The notes below the pieces were generated by a model. The model did no database searches. It was not told the origin of the DNA and was given only the letters and a program-made list of their open reading frames with translations. Source: an uncultured Gemmatimonadota bacterium (lineage in GTDB: Bacteria > Gemmatimonadota > Gemmatimonadetes > Gemmatimonadales > Gemmatimonadaceae). Taken from it: DNA of 13,688 bases. The DNA is taken from positions 1-13,688 of the forward strand of contig CAMLDY010000062.1 in assembly GCA_946478895.1 (NCBI GenBank). The letters are read 5' to 3'. The position numbers and the translations under genes are program-made. Below are positions 1 to 6,897 of this stretch, piece by piece; the first letter of the stretch is position 1; every line of letters begins with the position of its first letter.

Positions 1-492
1 GTCCGCCGGCTCGGCACCTTCGCGCTCATGGATGAGCAGCGATTCGCTGAATACTCCGGGAAACTCGGCGTTGAGCCTCTTGACCGTGCGTTTACAGCGG
101 CGCATCTATCGGGAGTTCTTCGGGCGACCAGTCAGCCCGTCAAGAAAGTCCTCATGGAGCAGCGGAAAATCGCAGGCATCGGCAACATCTACGCAAACGA
201 AGCGCTCTGGAGAGCGCAAATCGATCCATCCCGCCCGGCCGCCGCGATCTCGCTCGAGGAAGCGAACCTGCTGCGGGACTCGATCGTCGCTGTGCTTTCC
301 GAGGCAATCGAGGCCCGGGGAACGAGCTTTCGCGACTACAGGGATGCGCGCGGTCAGCGTGGATCGTTCGTCGAGAAGCTCGATGCCTACGGCCGCGGCG
401 GACTTCCCTGCCATCGCTGCGGCTCCCGGCTCGTGACGACCCACGCCGTGGACGGACGTGCCACGACGATGTGCGTGAAGTGCCAGCACTGA
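1..492 (+). CDS. mutM: Formamidopyrimidine-DNA glycosylase (Fpg/MutM), 5' end cut by window edge
   Basis: Base-excision repair glycosylase/AP lyase that removes oxidised purines such as 8-oxoguanine. The reading frame is open from base 1, so the gene begins outside the window; 163 residues are visible of a family that is usually about 270, and the N-terminal catalytic Pro-Glu is not seen. The visible part has the helix-two-turn-helix with the signature GIGNIYANEAL, the G-T-S-F-R-D-Y stretch, and a C-terminal zinc finger of the form C-x2-C-x17-C-x2-C ending in CVKCQH. The GRAT arginine matches the DNA-contacting arginine of the family finger. The internal ATG at 28 is not the start, because the Fpg match continues upstream of it. 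The stop lies one base before the next gene, so the two are probably co-transcribed. Confidence 0.95.
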   Translation, partial: VRRLGTFALMDEQRFAEYSGKLGVEPLDRAFTAAHLSGVLRATSQPVKKVLMEQRKIAGIGNIYANEALWRAQIDPSRPAAAISLEEANLLRDSIVAVLSEAIEARGTSFRDYRDARGQRGSFVEKLDAYGRGGLPCHRCGSRLVTTHAVDGRATTMCVKCQH

Positions 493-493
493 G

Positions 494-1594
494 ATGATTC
501 GCGGCACACCACGACTCGAGAACCAACCGACGAGCGACGCTCAGCTCGCAGTGATGCGGTCGACCGTCAAGGAAAGTGCAGCCGACCGGCCCGGCGTCTA
601 TCGAATGCTCTCCAGCGACGGCGAGGTCCTATACGTCGGCAAGTCGAAGCGGGTGCGGACCAGGCTTCTGAGCTATTTCCGCTGCGCCTACCCGGAGGAA
701 AAAGGCGCGCGCATCCTCCGCTCGGCGGAAAAGATCGAATGGGACTACACGCCGAGCGAGTTCGCGGCGCTGCTCCAGGAGCTGCGAATGATCAAGCGCT
801 TCCGCCCGCGCTACAACGTCGCGATGAAGAACGACGGTCGGAACTACTCCTTCATCAAGCTCACCAGGGGAGCGGCGCCAAAGCTGCTCGTCGTGCGCGG
901 CGCGTCGGGCGAAGACGCCGACATCTACTACGGACCGTTCGTTGGCGCGCAGCGGGTCGAGGAAGCGGTGCGCGAGCTGAACGATGCGTTGATGCTGCGC
1001 GACTGCCGGGTCGATCTCAAGATGTTCTTCAGCGATCAGACCGAGCTGTTCCAGCTGGCGCGCACGCCCGGATGCATCCGTCACGAGATCTCGAAATGCC
1101 TCGGTCCCTGCGTCGGAGGCTGCTCGGCGACCCAATACCTGGAGCGGGTGGCGCTGGCGCGCGCGTTCCTCGACGGATCGGACGATAGCCCGATCAACAT
1201 GCTGCGCGCGCAGATGGAGAAATTGAGCGCTGAGCTCGAGTTCGAGCGCGCCGCGATCTACCGTGACAAGCTCGAGCGCCTCGAGGCACTGCGCGCGCAG
1301 TTCGGGCGGCTACGCTTCGCTGTCGAAAATTTGTCTTTCGTGTACACCGTGCCCGGCCACGAGGGTGAGGACAAGGTCTATCTGATCAGACGGGGCGTCG
1401 TACGCGCCGAGCTGACGAAGCCCAAATCGTCGAAGGAGCGGCGCACCATGAAGCAGCTCGTCGAAGACATCTTCGCCGAGAATCCGTCGCCGACTGCACA
1501 AATTCCCACCCACGAGATCGACGAGCTGCTGCTGCTGTCTTCCTGGTTCCGGCGGTTCCCCAAAGAGATGAAGCGGACGAGGCAGGTTAGCTGA
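494..1594 (+). CDS. Stand-alone UvrC N-terminal-half nuclease (GIY-YIG + Cys cluster + UVR motif), Cho-like
   Basis: 366 aa corresponding to the first half of UvrC. The GIY-YIG domain (about residues 30-110) has GVY at 34-36 and YVG at 47-49. K50, R57, E96 and N108 have the spacing of the catalytic Lys, Arg, Glu and Asn of UvrC, so the 3'-incision nuclease looks intact. Four cysteines (194, 202, 206, 210) in the CLGPCVGGC region match the UvrC Fe-S ligands. A UVR motif (about 236-270, core FERAAIYRDKL) would bind UvrB. The UvrC RNase H-like 5'-incision domain and the HhH pair are absent. The roughly 95-residue tail is of unknown role. E. coli Cho is also a UvrC N-half homologue making an alternative 3' incision; a similar role is inferred. 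ATG 494 is one base after the mutM stop; ATG 554 is a possible later start, and neither has a clear Shine-Dalgarno. Confidence 0.88.
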   Translation: MIRGTPRLENQPTSDAQLAVMRSTVKESAADRPGVYRMLSSDGEVLYVGKSKRVRTRLLSYFRCAYPEEKGARILRSAEKIEWDYTPSEFAALLQELRMIKRFRPRYNVAMKNDGRNYSFIKLTRGAAPKLLVVRGASGEDADIYYGPFVGAQRVEEAVRELNDALMLRDCRVDLKMFFSDQTELFQLARTPGCIRHEISKCLGPCVGGCSATQYLERVALARAFLDGSDDSPINMLRAQMEKLSAELEFERAAIYRDKLERLEALRAQFGRLRFAVENLSFVYTVPGHEGEDKVYLIRRGVVRAELTKPKSSKERRTMKQLVEDIFAENPSPTAQIPTHEIDELLLLSSWFRRFPKEMKRTRQVS

Positions 1595-1993
1595 TCACTG
1601 AATCTGCACGCTCGCAGTAACGTCGGGCTGATCCCCCTGCTCGACGAACACCGTGTACGGATTCGTGAACGGTGGCTCGAGCTGCACGTCGTGCGGCTCC
1701 TCCTTGAGGATATCCGGGCAGGTGACGTGCTTGTCGCGAATGCTGGCGTTGGTGCCGAGGGGAATCAGACGCACACCGTTGTCGAAGCGTTGAACGTCGA
1801 TTCGGTTGAAGCTGGTACAACCTCCCGTTACGAGGGTCAGGGTGACCGTGAACTGAGCGGTGGCCGACGCAGTCGCGGGCACATCGAGCTTTGTCACCGC
1901 CAGAAGCACATTGTCGTTGAGGTCAAGCGGATTGCAGGCGCCGAAGCCGGCCAGCAGACAGGTAACGACAACTGCGGACGAAGCAGTTCTCAT
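1595..1993 (-). CDS. Small secreted lipoprotein, function unknown
   Basis: 132 aa. The N-terminus is a short signal peptide (RTASSAVVVTCLLAGFGAC) ending in a candidate lipobox with Cys20 as the lipidation site; the -3 residue is Phe, so the match is relaxed. The mature part is rich in Thr, Val and Asp with alternating hydrophobic residues, as in a small beta-sandwich. It has two more cysteines (59 and 92) that could form a disulfide. I do not recognise a family. A strong ribosome binding site (GGGAGG, bases 2001-2006 on the minus strand, seven bases from ATG) supports the start. It lies 52 bases after ubiX in the same direction and may be the tail of the quinone operon. Its stop abuts the stop of the convergent UvrC-like gene with no bases between. 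Confidence 0.72.
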   Translation of the reverse strand: MRTASSAVVVTCLLAGFGACNPLDLNDNVLLAVTKLDVPATASATAQFTVTLTLVTGGCTSFNRIDVQRFDNGVRLIPLGTNASIRDKHVTCPDILKEEPHDVQLEPPFTNPYTVFVEQGDQPDVTASVQIQ

Positions 1994-2045
1994 AGGTGTT
2001 CCTCCCGATGTGTGGTAAGCTTGTCGGCGCGCTGAACGGTCGGTG

Positions 2046-2651
2046 TTACCGCTCGGGCTGACCCTTCCAGCGCGCGACCAGGTTATGCTCGACCTCCAGG
2101 TGATCGAGAATCCGAGCGACTACGAAATCCACGAGATCGGAGATCTCTTTTGGCCGATGATAGAACGCGGGTGCGGCCGGCATTACCACCGCGCCTGCGC
2201 GCGCAAGGCGTAGCATGTTGCCGAGGTGAATCGCACTGAGCGGTGTCTCCCTCGGCACGAGAATGAGCTTTCTGCTCTCCTTCAGTGTCACATCCGCCGC
2301 GCGTTCGATCAATGACCGCGACGCGCCCACTGCGATCGCCGATAGGGTTCCCATAGAGCACGGACATACTACCATCCCAGCCGTTCGTGCCGAGCCGGAC
2401 GCGGGCGCGGCGCCGCGATCGTCGTTCGAAAAGGTTTCTACATATGATGCCCAGGCGTCGATGCCGACGGTGTCTCGCAGCGCATCGATGGAGTCGATGC
2501 CAGCCTCGGTGGCCAGCAGGCGCATGCCGTACTTCGACACGATCAGCGACACCCGCCGATGCGCGGCGGTGAGCGCCTGGAGCAGCCGTACCGCGTAGGG
2601 CGCCCCGGAAGCACCGGTGATGCCGACGACGATCGGCGGTGCGCCAGTCAT
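2046..2651 (-). CDS. ubiX: UbiX/Pad1-family flavin prenyltransferase (MqnM-type candidate)
   Basis: Makes prenylated FMN from FMN and dimethylallyl phosphate, the cofactor that activates UbiD-type decarboxylases. At 201 aa it is normal length. The flavin-binding start is GITGASGAPYAVRLL (residues 10-24), followed by VVCPCSMGTLSAIA (94-107), SRKLILVPRETPLSAIHL (126-143) and the late PAFYHRP (161-167), all diagnostic of UbiX/Pad1. The ATG overlaps the ubiA stop as ATGA, showing translational coupling. Its UbiD partner is two genes upstream in the same operon. In organisms using the futalosine pathway this protein is called MqnM; which substrate pathway it serves here is inference from the cluster. 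Confidence 0.95.
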   Translation of the reverse strand: MTGAPPIVVGITGASGAPYAVRLLQALTAAHRRVSLIVSKYGMRLLATEAGIDSIDALRDTVGIDAWASYVETFSNDDRGAAPASGSARTAGMVVCPCSMGTLSAIAVGASRSLIERAADVTLKESRKLILVPRETPLSAIHLGNMLRLARAGAVVMPAAPAFYHRPKEISDLVDFVVARILDHLEVEHNLVARWKGQPER

Positions 2652-3568
2652 CGCAGCAACCGCTCGGTGAAGACGAAGCCGAGGAAGACGATGCTGATGA
2701 CGCCGTTCATGGTAAAGAACGCGGCATCGAGTCTCGAGAAATCGTCGGCGCGCACCAGCGAGTGCTCATAAAGCAGGAGCGCAGCCGCCACGATCACGCC
2801 GAGAAAATAGAGAAGGCCGGCACCGGCGCCGATTCCGCCGATTGTCAGGGCAGCGACGGTCAGCAGGTGCAGGACCCGCGCAATCCCAAGCGCGTTTGCT
2901 TCTCCGTAAGTCGAGGGCACCGAGTAAAGTCCGTTCTCGCGATCGAACGACACGTCCTGGAGGGCGTACAGGATGTCAAAACCGCCCACCCAGGTCGCGA
3001 CTGCCACGGCGAGAGCGATGAGCATCCACCACGGCTCGCTCCAGCGCCCGGTGATGGCGAGGTAGCCGCCGACGGGGGCAATCGACAGGCCGACGCCGAG
3101 CACGAGGTGCGACCAGCGAGTGAACCGTTTGGTGTAGCTGTAGAAGAGAACCCAGGCCAGCGCGAGCGGTGACAGGGCCAGGCAAAGCGCATTCAGCTGC
3201 CACGCGCAGACGAAGAAAACGAGGCACGCGATGGTGACCGCTACGCTCGCCTCACGAACGCTCATCGCGCCAGAAGGAATCTCCCGCGAGCGCGTCCGCG
3301 GATTGCGCGCGTCGATGTCACGATCGACGATACGGTTGAAGCCCATCGCGGCGAATCGCGCGCTCGTGAACGCAATAACCACCCATATCACCGCGCCCCA
3401 CGTTATCGGTGCGACATAGCTCGCCAGTACGACGCCGACGAGCGCGAATGGCAGAGCGAAAACAGTATGCGGCAGGCGCACCAGGTTTGCGTGGCGCAGA
3501 AGCGTACCGCCGCCACGCAAGGTTTGCCCTTCGCGCGCCCCTGCGGCAACGTCGCTATCGCGGCTCAT
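2648..3568 (-). CDS. ubiA: UbiA-family membrane polyprenyltransferase (4-hydroxybenzoate or dihydroxynaphthoate; MqnP-type candidate)
   Basis: Integral membrane enzyme attaching the polyprenyl tail to an aromatic acid. From the preferred start it has 306 aa and about eight or nine hydrophobic segments. The first Asp-rich motif is NRIVDRDID (N78, D82, D86) and the second is DVSFD (D205, D209), preceded by the conserved GGFDILYALQ; both bind prenyl diphosphate through Mg. The reading frame has an earlier ATG at 3595, but the ATG at 3568 is preceded by GGAGAG and AGGA on the minus strand and the conserved region begins well after it, so I prefer 3568. Either start overlaps the ubiD stop, so translation is coupled. 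Placed between ubiD and ubiX, it fits MqnP or UbiA equally well on sequence alone. Confidence 0.93.
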   Translation of the reverse strand: MSRDSDVAAGAREGQTLRGGGTLLRHANLVRLPHTVFALPFALVGVVLASYVAPITWGAVIWVVIAFTSARFAAMGFNRIVDRDIDARNPRTRSREIPSGAMSVREASVAVTIACLVFFVCAWQLNALCLALSPLALAWVLFYSYTKRFTRWSHLVLGVGLSIAPVGGYLAITGRWSEPWWMLIALAVAVATWVGGFDILYALQDVSFDRENGLYSVPSTYGEANALGIARVLHLLTVAALTIGGIGAGAGLLYFLGVIVAAALLLYEHSLVRADDFSRLDAAFFTMNGVISIVFLGFVFTERLLR

Positions 3569-5072
3569 TGGTCCTGAATCTCTCCGACCTTTCATTGGGC
3601 CCCAGCCCCAGCTTCGACCACATCTCGTCCACCCGTTTTTTGGTCGCGGGGTCCATCTCGATCACCTTTGGCCAGTTGCGGGTGAAGCCTTCCTCGGGCC
3701 ACTTCCGCGTTGCATCGATACCCATCTTCGATCCATAGGTGAACGCGCGGCTGGAATGATCCAGCACATCGACCGGTCCCATCGAGAAACGCACGTCGCG
3801 TTCCGGATCGATGTGATTCAGCGCGACCCACCACGCATCCTGGACGTTGCGCACGTTCACGTCCTTGTCCACGACGACAATCACCTTCGCCAGTGCCATC
3901 AGGCCCTGCCCCCACATCGCATTCATCACCTTGTATGCCTGACCTGGATACTGCTTGTCGATCGAGACGAACACCAGGTTGTGAAATATCCCCTCGGCGG
4001 GCATGTGATAGTCGACGATCTCGGGGATCGTCAGCTTGAGCAGCGGCAGGAAGATCCGCTCGGTGGCGTGTCCGAGGTAGAAGTCCTCCATCGGCGGGCG
4101 GCCGACGATGGTCGTTGCATAGACCGGATTCTTGCGCATGGTCAGCGCGGTGACGTGGACCTGCGGATACAGATCCGCCTCGGAGTAGAAACCGGTGTGA
4201 TCGCCGAACGGCCCCTCGACGACCAGAGGCTCGGCGGGATCGATGTAGCCTTCGATCACGAATTCCGCTTCGGCGGGCACCTCGAGATCGCAGGTCACGG
4301 CTTTGGCGAGACTGACCGGCGATTTCCGCAGGAATCCCGCGAACAAAAACTCGTCGATGGTCGGCGGCAGCGGGGCCGACGCGGAATAGACCGAGGCGGG
4401 ATCGGCGCCGATCGCGATCGCAACGGGCATCCGCTCACCCTTCTCCGCCATCTCGCGCCAGTGCGCCGCACCGACCTTGTGGCGCTGCCAATGCATGGCG
4501 AGGGTGCGCGGCCCGAGCACCTGCACCCGATACATCCCGACGTTTCTGATGCCGCGCTTCGGATCCTTCGAGATCACCATCGGCAGAGTGATGTATGGAC
4601 CGCCGTCCTCGGGCCAGCACGTGATGATCGGCAGCTTCGAGAGATCGATGTTCTCGCCCTCGAGAACGACTTCCTGGCAGACCGGCTTTCCGCTCCGGAT
4701 GCGCGGAGGAAACTTTCCGACCTCGAGAAGACGTGGCAGCATCGCCAGCTTCCCGACCAGACCCTCGGGAACCTTCAAATCGAGCATCTCGGTGATTCGC
4801 TCACCGATCTCGTCGAGATTGTCGACGCCCAGGGCGAGCGACATCCTGCGCATCGAGCCGAACAGATTGATCACTACCGGATGCGGCGATCGCTCGCCGC
4901 CGTCGAGCAATACGTTCTCGAAGTAGAGCGCGTTACCGCCACCCGGCTGTTTCATCACCCGATCCGCGATCTCGCACAGCTCGAGCTTCGCCCTCACCGG
5001 CTCGGTGACGCGCGACAGCTCGCCGATGCGGTCGATCGCGGACAGGAATTGTGAGATGTTGTCGATGCTCAT
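3555..5072 (-). CDS. ubiD: UbiD-family prFMN-dependent aromatic acid decarboxylase (MqnL-type candidate)
   Basis: Removes the ring carboxylate from the prenylated quinone precursor using prenyl-FMN supplied by UbiX. At 505 aa it is typical for the family. Visible landmarks are PIITCWPEDGGPYITLP (148-164), the NVGMYRVQ segment (177-184), QRHKVGAAHW (196-205) and EGPFGDHTGFYS (286-297). E286 and D291, five residues apart, together with R182 fit the Arg-Glu-Glu/Asp catalytic triad of UbiD/Fdc enzymes; assigning R182 is my inference. The C-terminal part carries PPMEDFYLGHATERIFLPLLKL-like sequence also typical of UbiD. Its ATG overlaps the menG stop as ATGA. A 432-codon open frame on the opposite strand is only a codon-bias shadow. 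Confidence 0.95.
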   Translation of the reverse strand: MSIDNISQFLSAIDRIGELSRVTEPVRAKLELCEIADRVMKQPGGGNALYFENVLLDGGERSPHPVVINLFGSMRRMSLALGVDNLDEIGERITEMLDLKVPEGLVGKLAMLPRLLEVGKFPPRIRSGKPVCQEVVLEGENIDLSKLPIITCWPEDGGPYITLPMVISKDPKRGIRNVGMYRVQVLGPRTLAMHWQRHKVGAAHWREMAEKGERMPVAIAIGADPASVYSASAPLPPTIDEFLFAGFLRKSPVSLAKAVTCDLEVPAEAEFVIEGYIDPAEPLVVEGPFGDHTGFYSEADLYPQVHVTALTMRKNPVYATTIVGRPPMEDFYLGHATERIFLPLLKLTIPEIVDYHMPAEGIFHNLVFVSIDKQYPGQAYKVMNAMWGQGLMALAKVIVVVDKDVNVRNVQDAWWVALNHIDPERDVRFSMGPVDVLDHSSRAFTYGSKMGIDATRKWPEEGFTRNWPKVIEMDPATKKRVDEMWSKLGLGPNERSERFRTNEPR

Positions 5073-5839
5073 GCGGATTTCAGGGCGCTGATGGGTCGCT
5101 CGCCGACGTGAATCGCGGCGATGCCGAGCGAGAGGCTGGTCCAGGTCACCTTGGCGAATCCGGCCTCTCTCATTCGACGCGCGAGCTCCTCTTCGATCGG
5201 GAAATTGGCGACCGAACGCGGCAAATACTGATATGCGGTGCGATGACCGCTGATCAGGCGACCGATGAGGGGCAGGATGTAGTGAAAGTAGAATTGATAC
5301 AGCACGCGCAGGACCGGCGCGCGCGGGGTCGAAAACTCGAGGATGACGAACCGCCCGCCGGGAGCGAGGACCCGGTACGCCTCACGCAGCGCTGCATCGA
5401 GGCCGGCGACGTTGCGAATACCGAACGCGACGATCGCGCCGGCCAGCTGGCCCGATTCGAGCGGGAGTTGGACCGCATCGGCCGTGACGGGTGCCACCTT
5501 CCGACCTTCCAACTTTGCGGATCCCGCTTTAAGCATCGGCTCCGCGAAATCAGCGCCTACAACGAGGCCGCGGAATCCGGGCAGCATCGAGATTTCGACG
5601 GCCACATCCAGGGTCCCCGCGCAAAGATCGAGATAGCGTCCGCCCTGATCGCGCTCGACCTCGAGTCTGGCGATGGCCTCGTGTCGCCATCGCTTGTCGA
5701 TGTTGAGGCTGAGCAAGTGATTGAGGAGATCGTAGCGCGGAGCGATCTCGGAGAATATCTGCTTGACGTAGGCGCGCTTCTCAGCGCCACCGGCAGCGGC
5801 GGCACTGGCTGTCGCCCTGTCAATGTCGGTGGTCAGCAT
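5069..5839 (-). CDS. ubiE: Demethylmenaquinone / 2-polyprenyl-benzoquinol methyltransferase (MenG/UbiE)
   Basis: SAM-dependent C-methyltransferase for the last step of menaquinone (and ubiquinone) synthesis. With the ATG at 5839 it has 256 aa. Family marks: AYVKQIFSEIAPRYDLLNHL (23-42) with KRWR at 49-52; SAM motif I DLCAGTLD (71-78), in which Leu replaces the last Gly of the usual GTGD; VVGADFAEPML (93-103); AFGIRNV (138-144); LAPGGRFVILEFS (158-170). A TTG at 5875 would extend it by 12 residues but has no ribosome binding site. First gene of the minus-strand operon menG-ubiD-ubiA-ubiX. With no other ubiquinone gene near, a menaquinone role is the more likely, but this is inference. Confidence 0.92.
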   Translation of the reverse strand: MLTTDIDRATASAAAAGGAEKRAYVKQIFSEIAPRYDLLNHLLSLNIDKRWRHEAIARLEVERDQGGRYLDLCAGTLDVAVEISMLPGFRGLVVGADFAEPMLKAGSAKLEGRKVAPVTADAVQLPLESGQLAGAIVAFGIRNVAGLDAALREAYRVLAPGGRFVILEFSTPRAPVLRVLYQFYFHYILPLIGRLISGHRTAYQYLPRSVANFPIEEELARRMREAGFAKVTWTSLSLGIAAIHVGERPISALKSA

Positions 5840-6153
5840 CCACCGAAAGTTGACCGGCGATGGCGTGGGGGGCAAGCTATCTTTTTCGGTTCTTGGTGTG
5901 GATCGGCTGTGTTAGACTGCGCACCGAGGACTAGCGACTCCTTGATTGAGGCCCGAGGACCAGGTGCATCGACAATTGCGAACCAATTGAGGACTCAAAC
6001 TAAAGATTTGCCCGCAAGATCGATGACAACCCAGGACCGGGCCGCAATTGTTCTCGATCCTGCGATACGGGGTGTGTCCGAGTCCTCAATTAGTTCGCAC
6101 TCGTAAATGCCGTTGGTCCTAGTTCTCAATCCGATTGTCCCTAAGACGACTTG
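5840..6153. other. Divergent intergenic gap between menG and the sigma factor gene
   Basis: This 314-base gap must hold the promoters of two divergent transcription units. No convincing protein-coding start of its own was found. It is visibly more AT-rich than the flanking genes. Most of it (about 5931-6144) is occupied by the long imperfect inverted repeat listed separately. Just before that, on the plus strand, TAGACT at 5913-5918 resembles a -10 box, but there is no good -35 partner. If it were active, the transcript would start near 5925 and include the whole inverted repeat before reaching the sigma gene. I see no clear menG promoter on the minus strand. Confidence 0.6.
5931..6144. repeat. 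Long imperfect inverted repeat; candidate structured RNA or decayed palindromic element (element A)
   Basis: The arms pair in order. Outer blocks are GATTGAG 5944-5950 with 6125-6131, AGGACCA 5956-5962 with 6114-6120, and GCAT 5966-5969 with 6107-6110. The core is 5977-5996 with 6080-6099, matching at 19 of 20 positions (left arm TGCGAACCAATTGAGGACTC). An unpaired bubble of 16 by 15 bases follows (5997-6012 and 6065-6079). An apical stem, 6013-6029 with 6048-6064 (14 of 17 pairs plus one wobble), carries an 18-base loop. Weaker pairing continues outward to about 5931/6144. No U-run follows either arm, so it is not an intrinsic terminator. The right arm ends within about 10-16 bases of the sigma gene start. 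Whether it is transcribed is unknown. Confidence 0.75.
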
Positions 6154-6750
6154 ATGCCCCAACGCTCCTACAATGACGTCTCCGATCAGCAGGTCGTTGT
6201 CTTCGCCCAGGAAGGGCGCGAGGACGCCTACCGTGAGCTGATCAAGCGCTACGAGCGTCCGGTCTTCTCGCTCATCTATCGGATGGTACGCGACAAGGAG
6301 ACCGCGGAGGACCTCGCCCAGGAAACCTTCATCAAGGTCCTCAACAACATCGACCGGTATCGGCCCGAGTTCAAATTCTCGAGCTGGCTGTTCAAGATCG
6401 CCAACAATGTCACCATCGACCATTTGCGGCGACGACAGGTGGACACGGTGAGCATCGAGGGCGCGCCTGATGCCGTGACCGCGGAACGGGCGCGCGCTAC
6501 CGCAGTCACAGTGACGAGTGGCGGCGAATCACCGCTCGAGGAGCTCGAGTCGCGGGAGATCGGCGCCTCCATCGAAAAGGCAATTGCCCGACTGCGGCCC
6601 GAGTATCGTGCCTGCATCATCCTGAGGCACGTCGAGGACTATTCGTACGACGAGATCGCCGAGATCGTGAAACTGCCGCTGGGCACTGTGAAGACCTACA
6701 TCCACCGCGCGCGTCAGGAGTTGAGGCAGTACCTGGGGGATTTGAGGTGA
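6154..6750 (+). CDS. RpoE-like (ECF, sigma-70 group 4) RNA polymerase sigma factor
   Basis: 198 aa from ATG 6154. Sigma region 2 spans about residues 23-95: AYRELIKRYERPVFSLIYRM, the core-binding stretch DKETAEDLAQETFIKVL and the promoter-melting KFSSWLFKIANNVTIDHLRR. Sigma region 4 spans about 138-195 with the helix-turn-helix SYDEIAEIVKLPLGTVKTYI followed by HRARQEL. A roughly 40-residue Thr/Ala/Glu-rich linker joins them. No region 1 or 3, as expected for an ECF factor. A TTG three bases earlier (6151) is possible, but the ATG is preferred; no good Shine-Dalgarno is seen for either. The next genes encode a small membrane protein and a secreted bactofilin-like membrane protein, a context typical of envelope-stress or envelope-assembly sigma factors, though a terminator-like hairpin separates them. 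Confidence 0.93.
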   Translation: MPQRSYNDVSDQQVVVFAQEGREDAYRELIKRYERPVFSLIYRMVRDKETAEDLAQETFIKVLNNIDRYRPEFKFSSWLFKIANNVTIDHLRRRQVDTVSIEGAPDAVTAERARATAVTVTSGGESPLEELESREIGASIEKAIARLRPEYRACIILRHVEDYSYDEIAEIVKLPLGTVKTYIHRARQELRQYLGDLR

Positions 6751-6776
6751 GCGGGCGGCGGGAAGCGGAAGCGGGA

Positions 6777-6825
6777 GGAGGCGCGCCGGATATGGGGTCC
6801 GGGCAATCCCGCCTCCCTCGTTTTT
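6777..6825 (+). terminator. Rho-independent terminator-like hairpin after the sigma factor gene
   Basis: GGAGGCG at 6777-6783 pairs with CGCCTCC at 6810-6816. Inside it, CCGGA 6786-6790 pairs with TCCGG 6798-6802 over a seven-base loop. A run of five T (6821-6825) follows four bases after the stem. It lies 26 bases after the sigma stop and upstream of the next gene, so it would end or attenuate transcription between the sigma gene and the membrane-protein genes. The gap between stem and T-run makes it less than ideal. Confidence 0.55.
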
Positions 6826-6897
6826 CCAAGCAAAAAAGTCCCAAAAAACCTGAAACTATAACCGTACCAACCCCGTAGGCTTACTCGTGAGGAACCC

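Noticed and set aside
3756..5054. 432-codon open frame on the plus strand
   Set aside because: It lies wholly antisense to ubiD, has an Arg/His/Asp-rich composition with no family likeness, and reflects GC-rich codon bias.
5840..5875. TTG start extending menG upstream
   Set aside because: No ribosome binding site, proline-rich non-conserved extension; ATG 5839 already leaves a normal N-terminus.
5890..5918. Possible plus-strand promoter (TTCTTG, 17 bases, TAGACT) before element A
   Set aside because: The -10 is fair but the -35 matches only two consensus bases; not strong enough to list as a promoter.
5051..6106. 351-codon open frame on the plus strand
   Set aside because: Antisense to menG and continuing into the palindromic gap; no recognisable motif.
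5931..6144. Firm annotation of element A as 6S RNA
   Set aside because: Only the general shape fits; I could not verify conserved 6S sequence positions, and no terminator separates it from the sigma gene.
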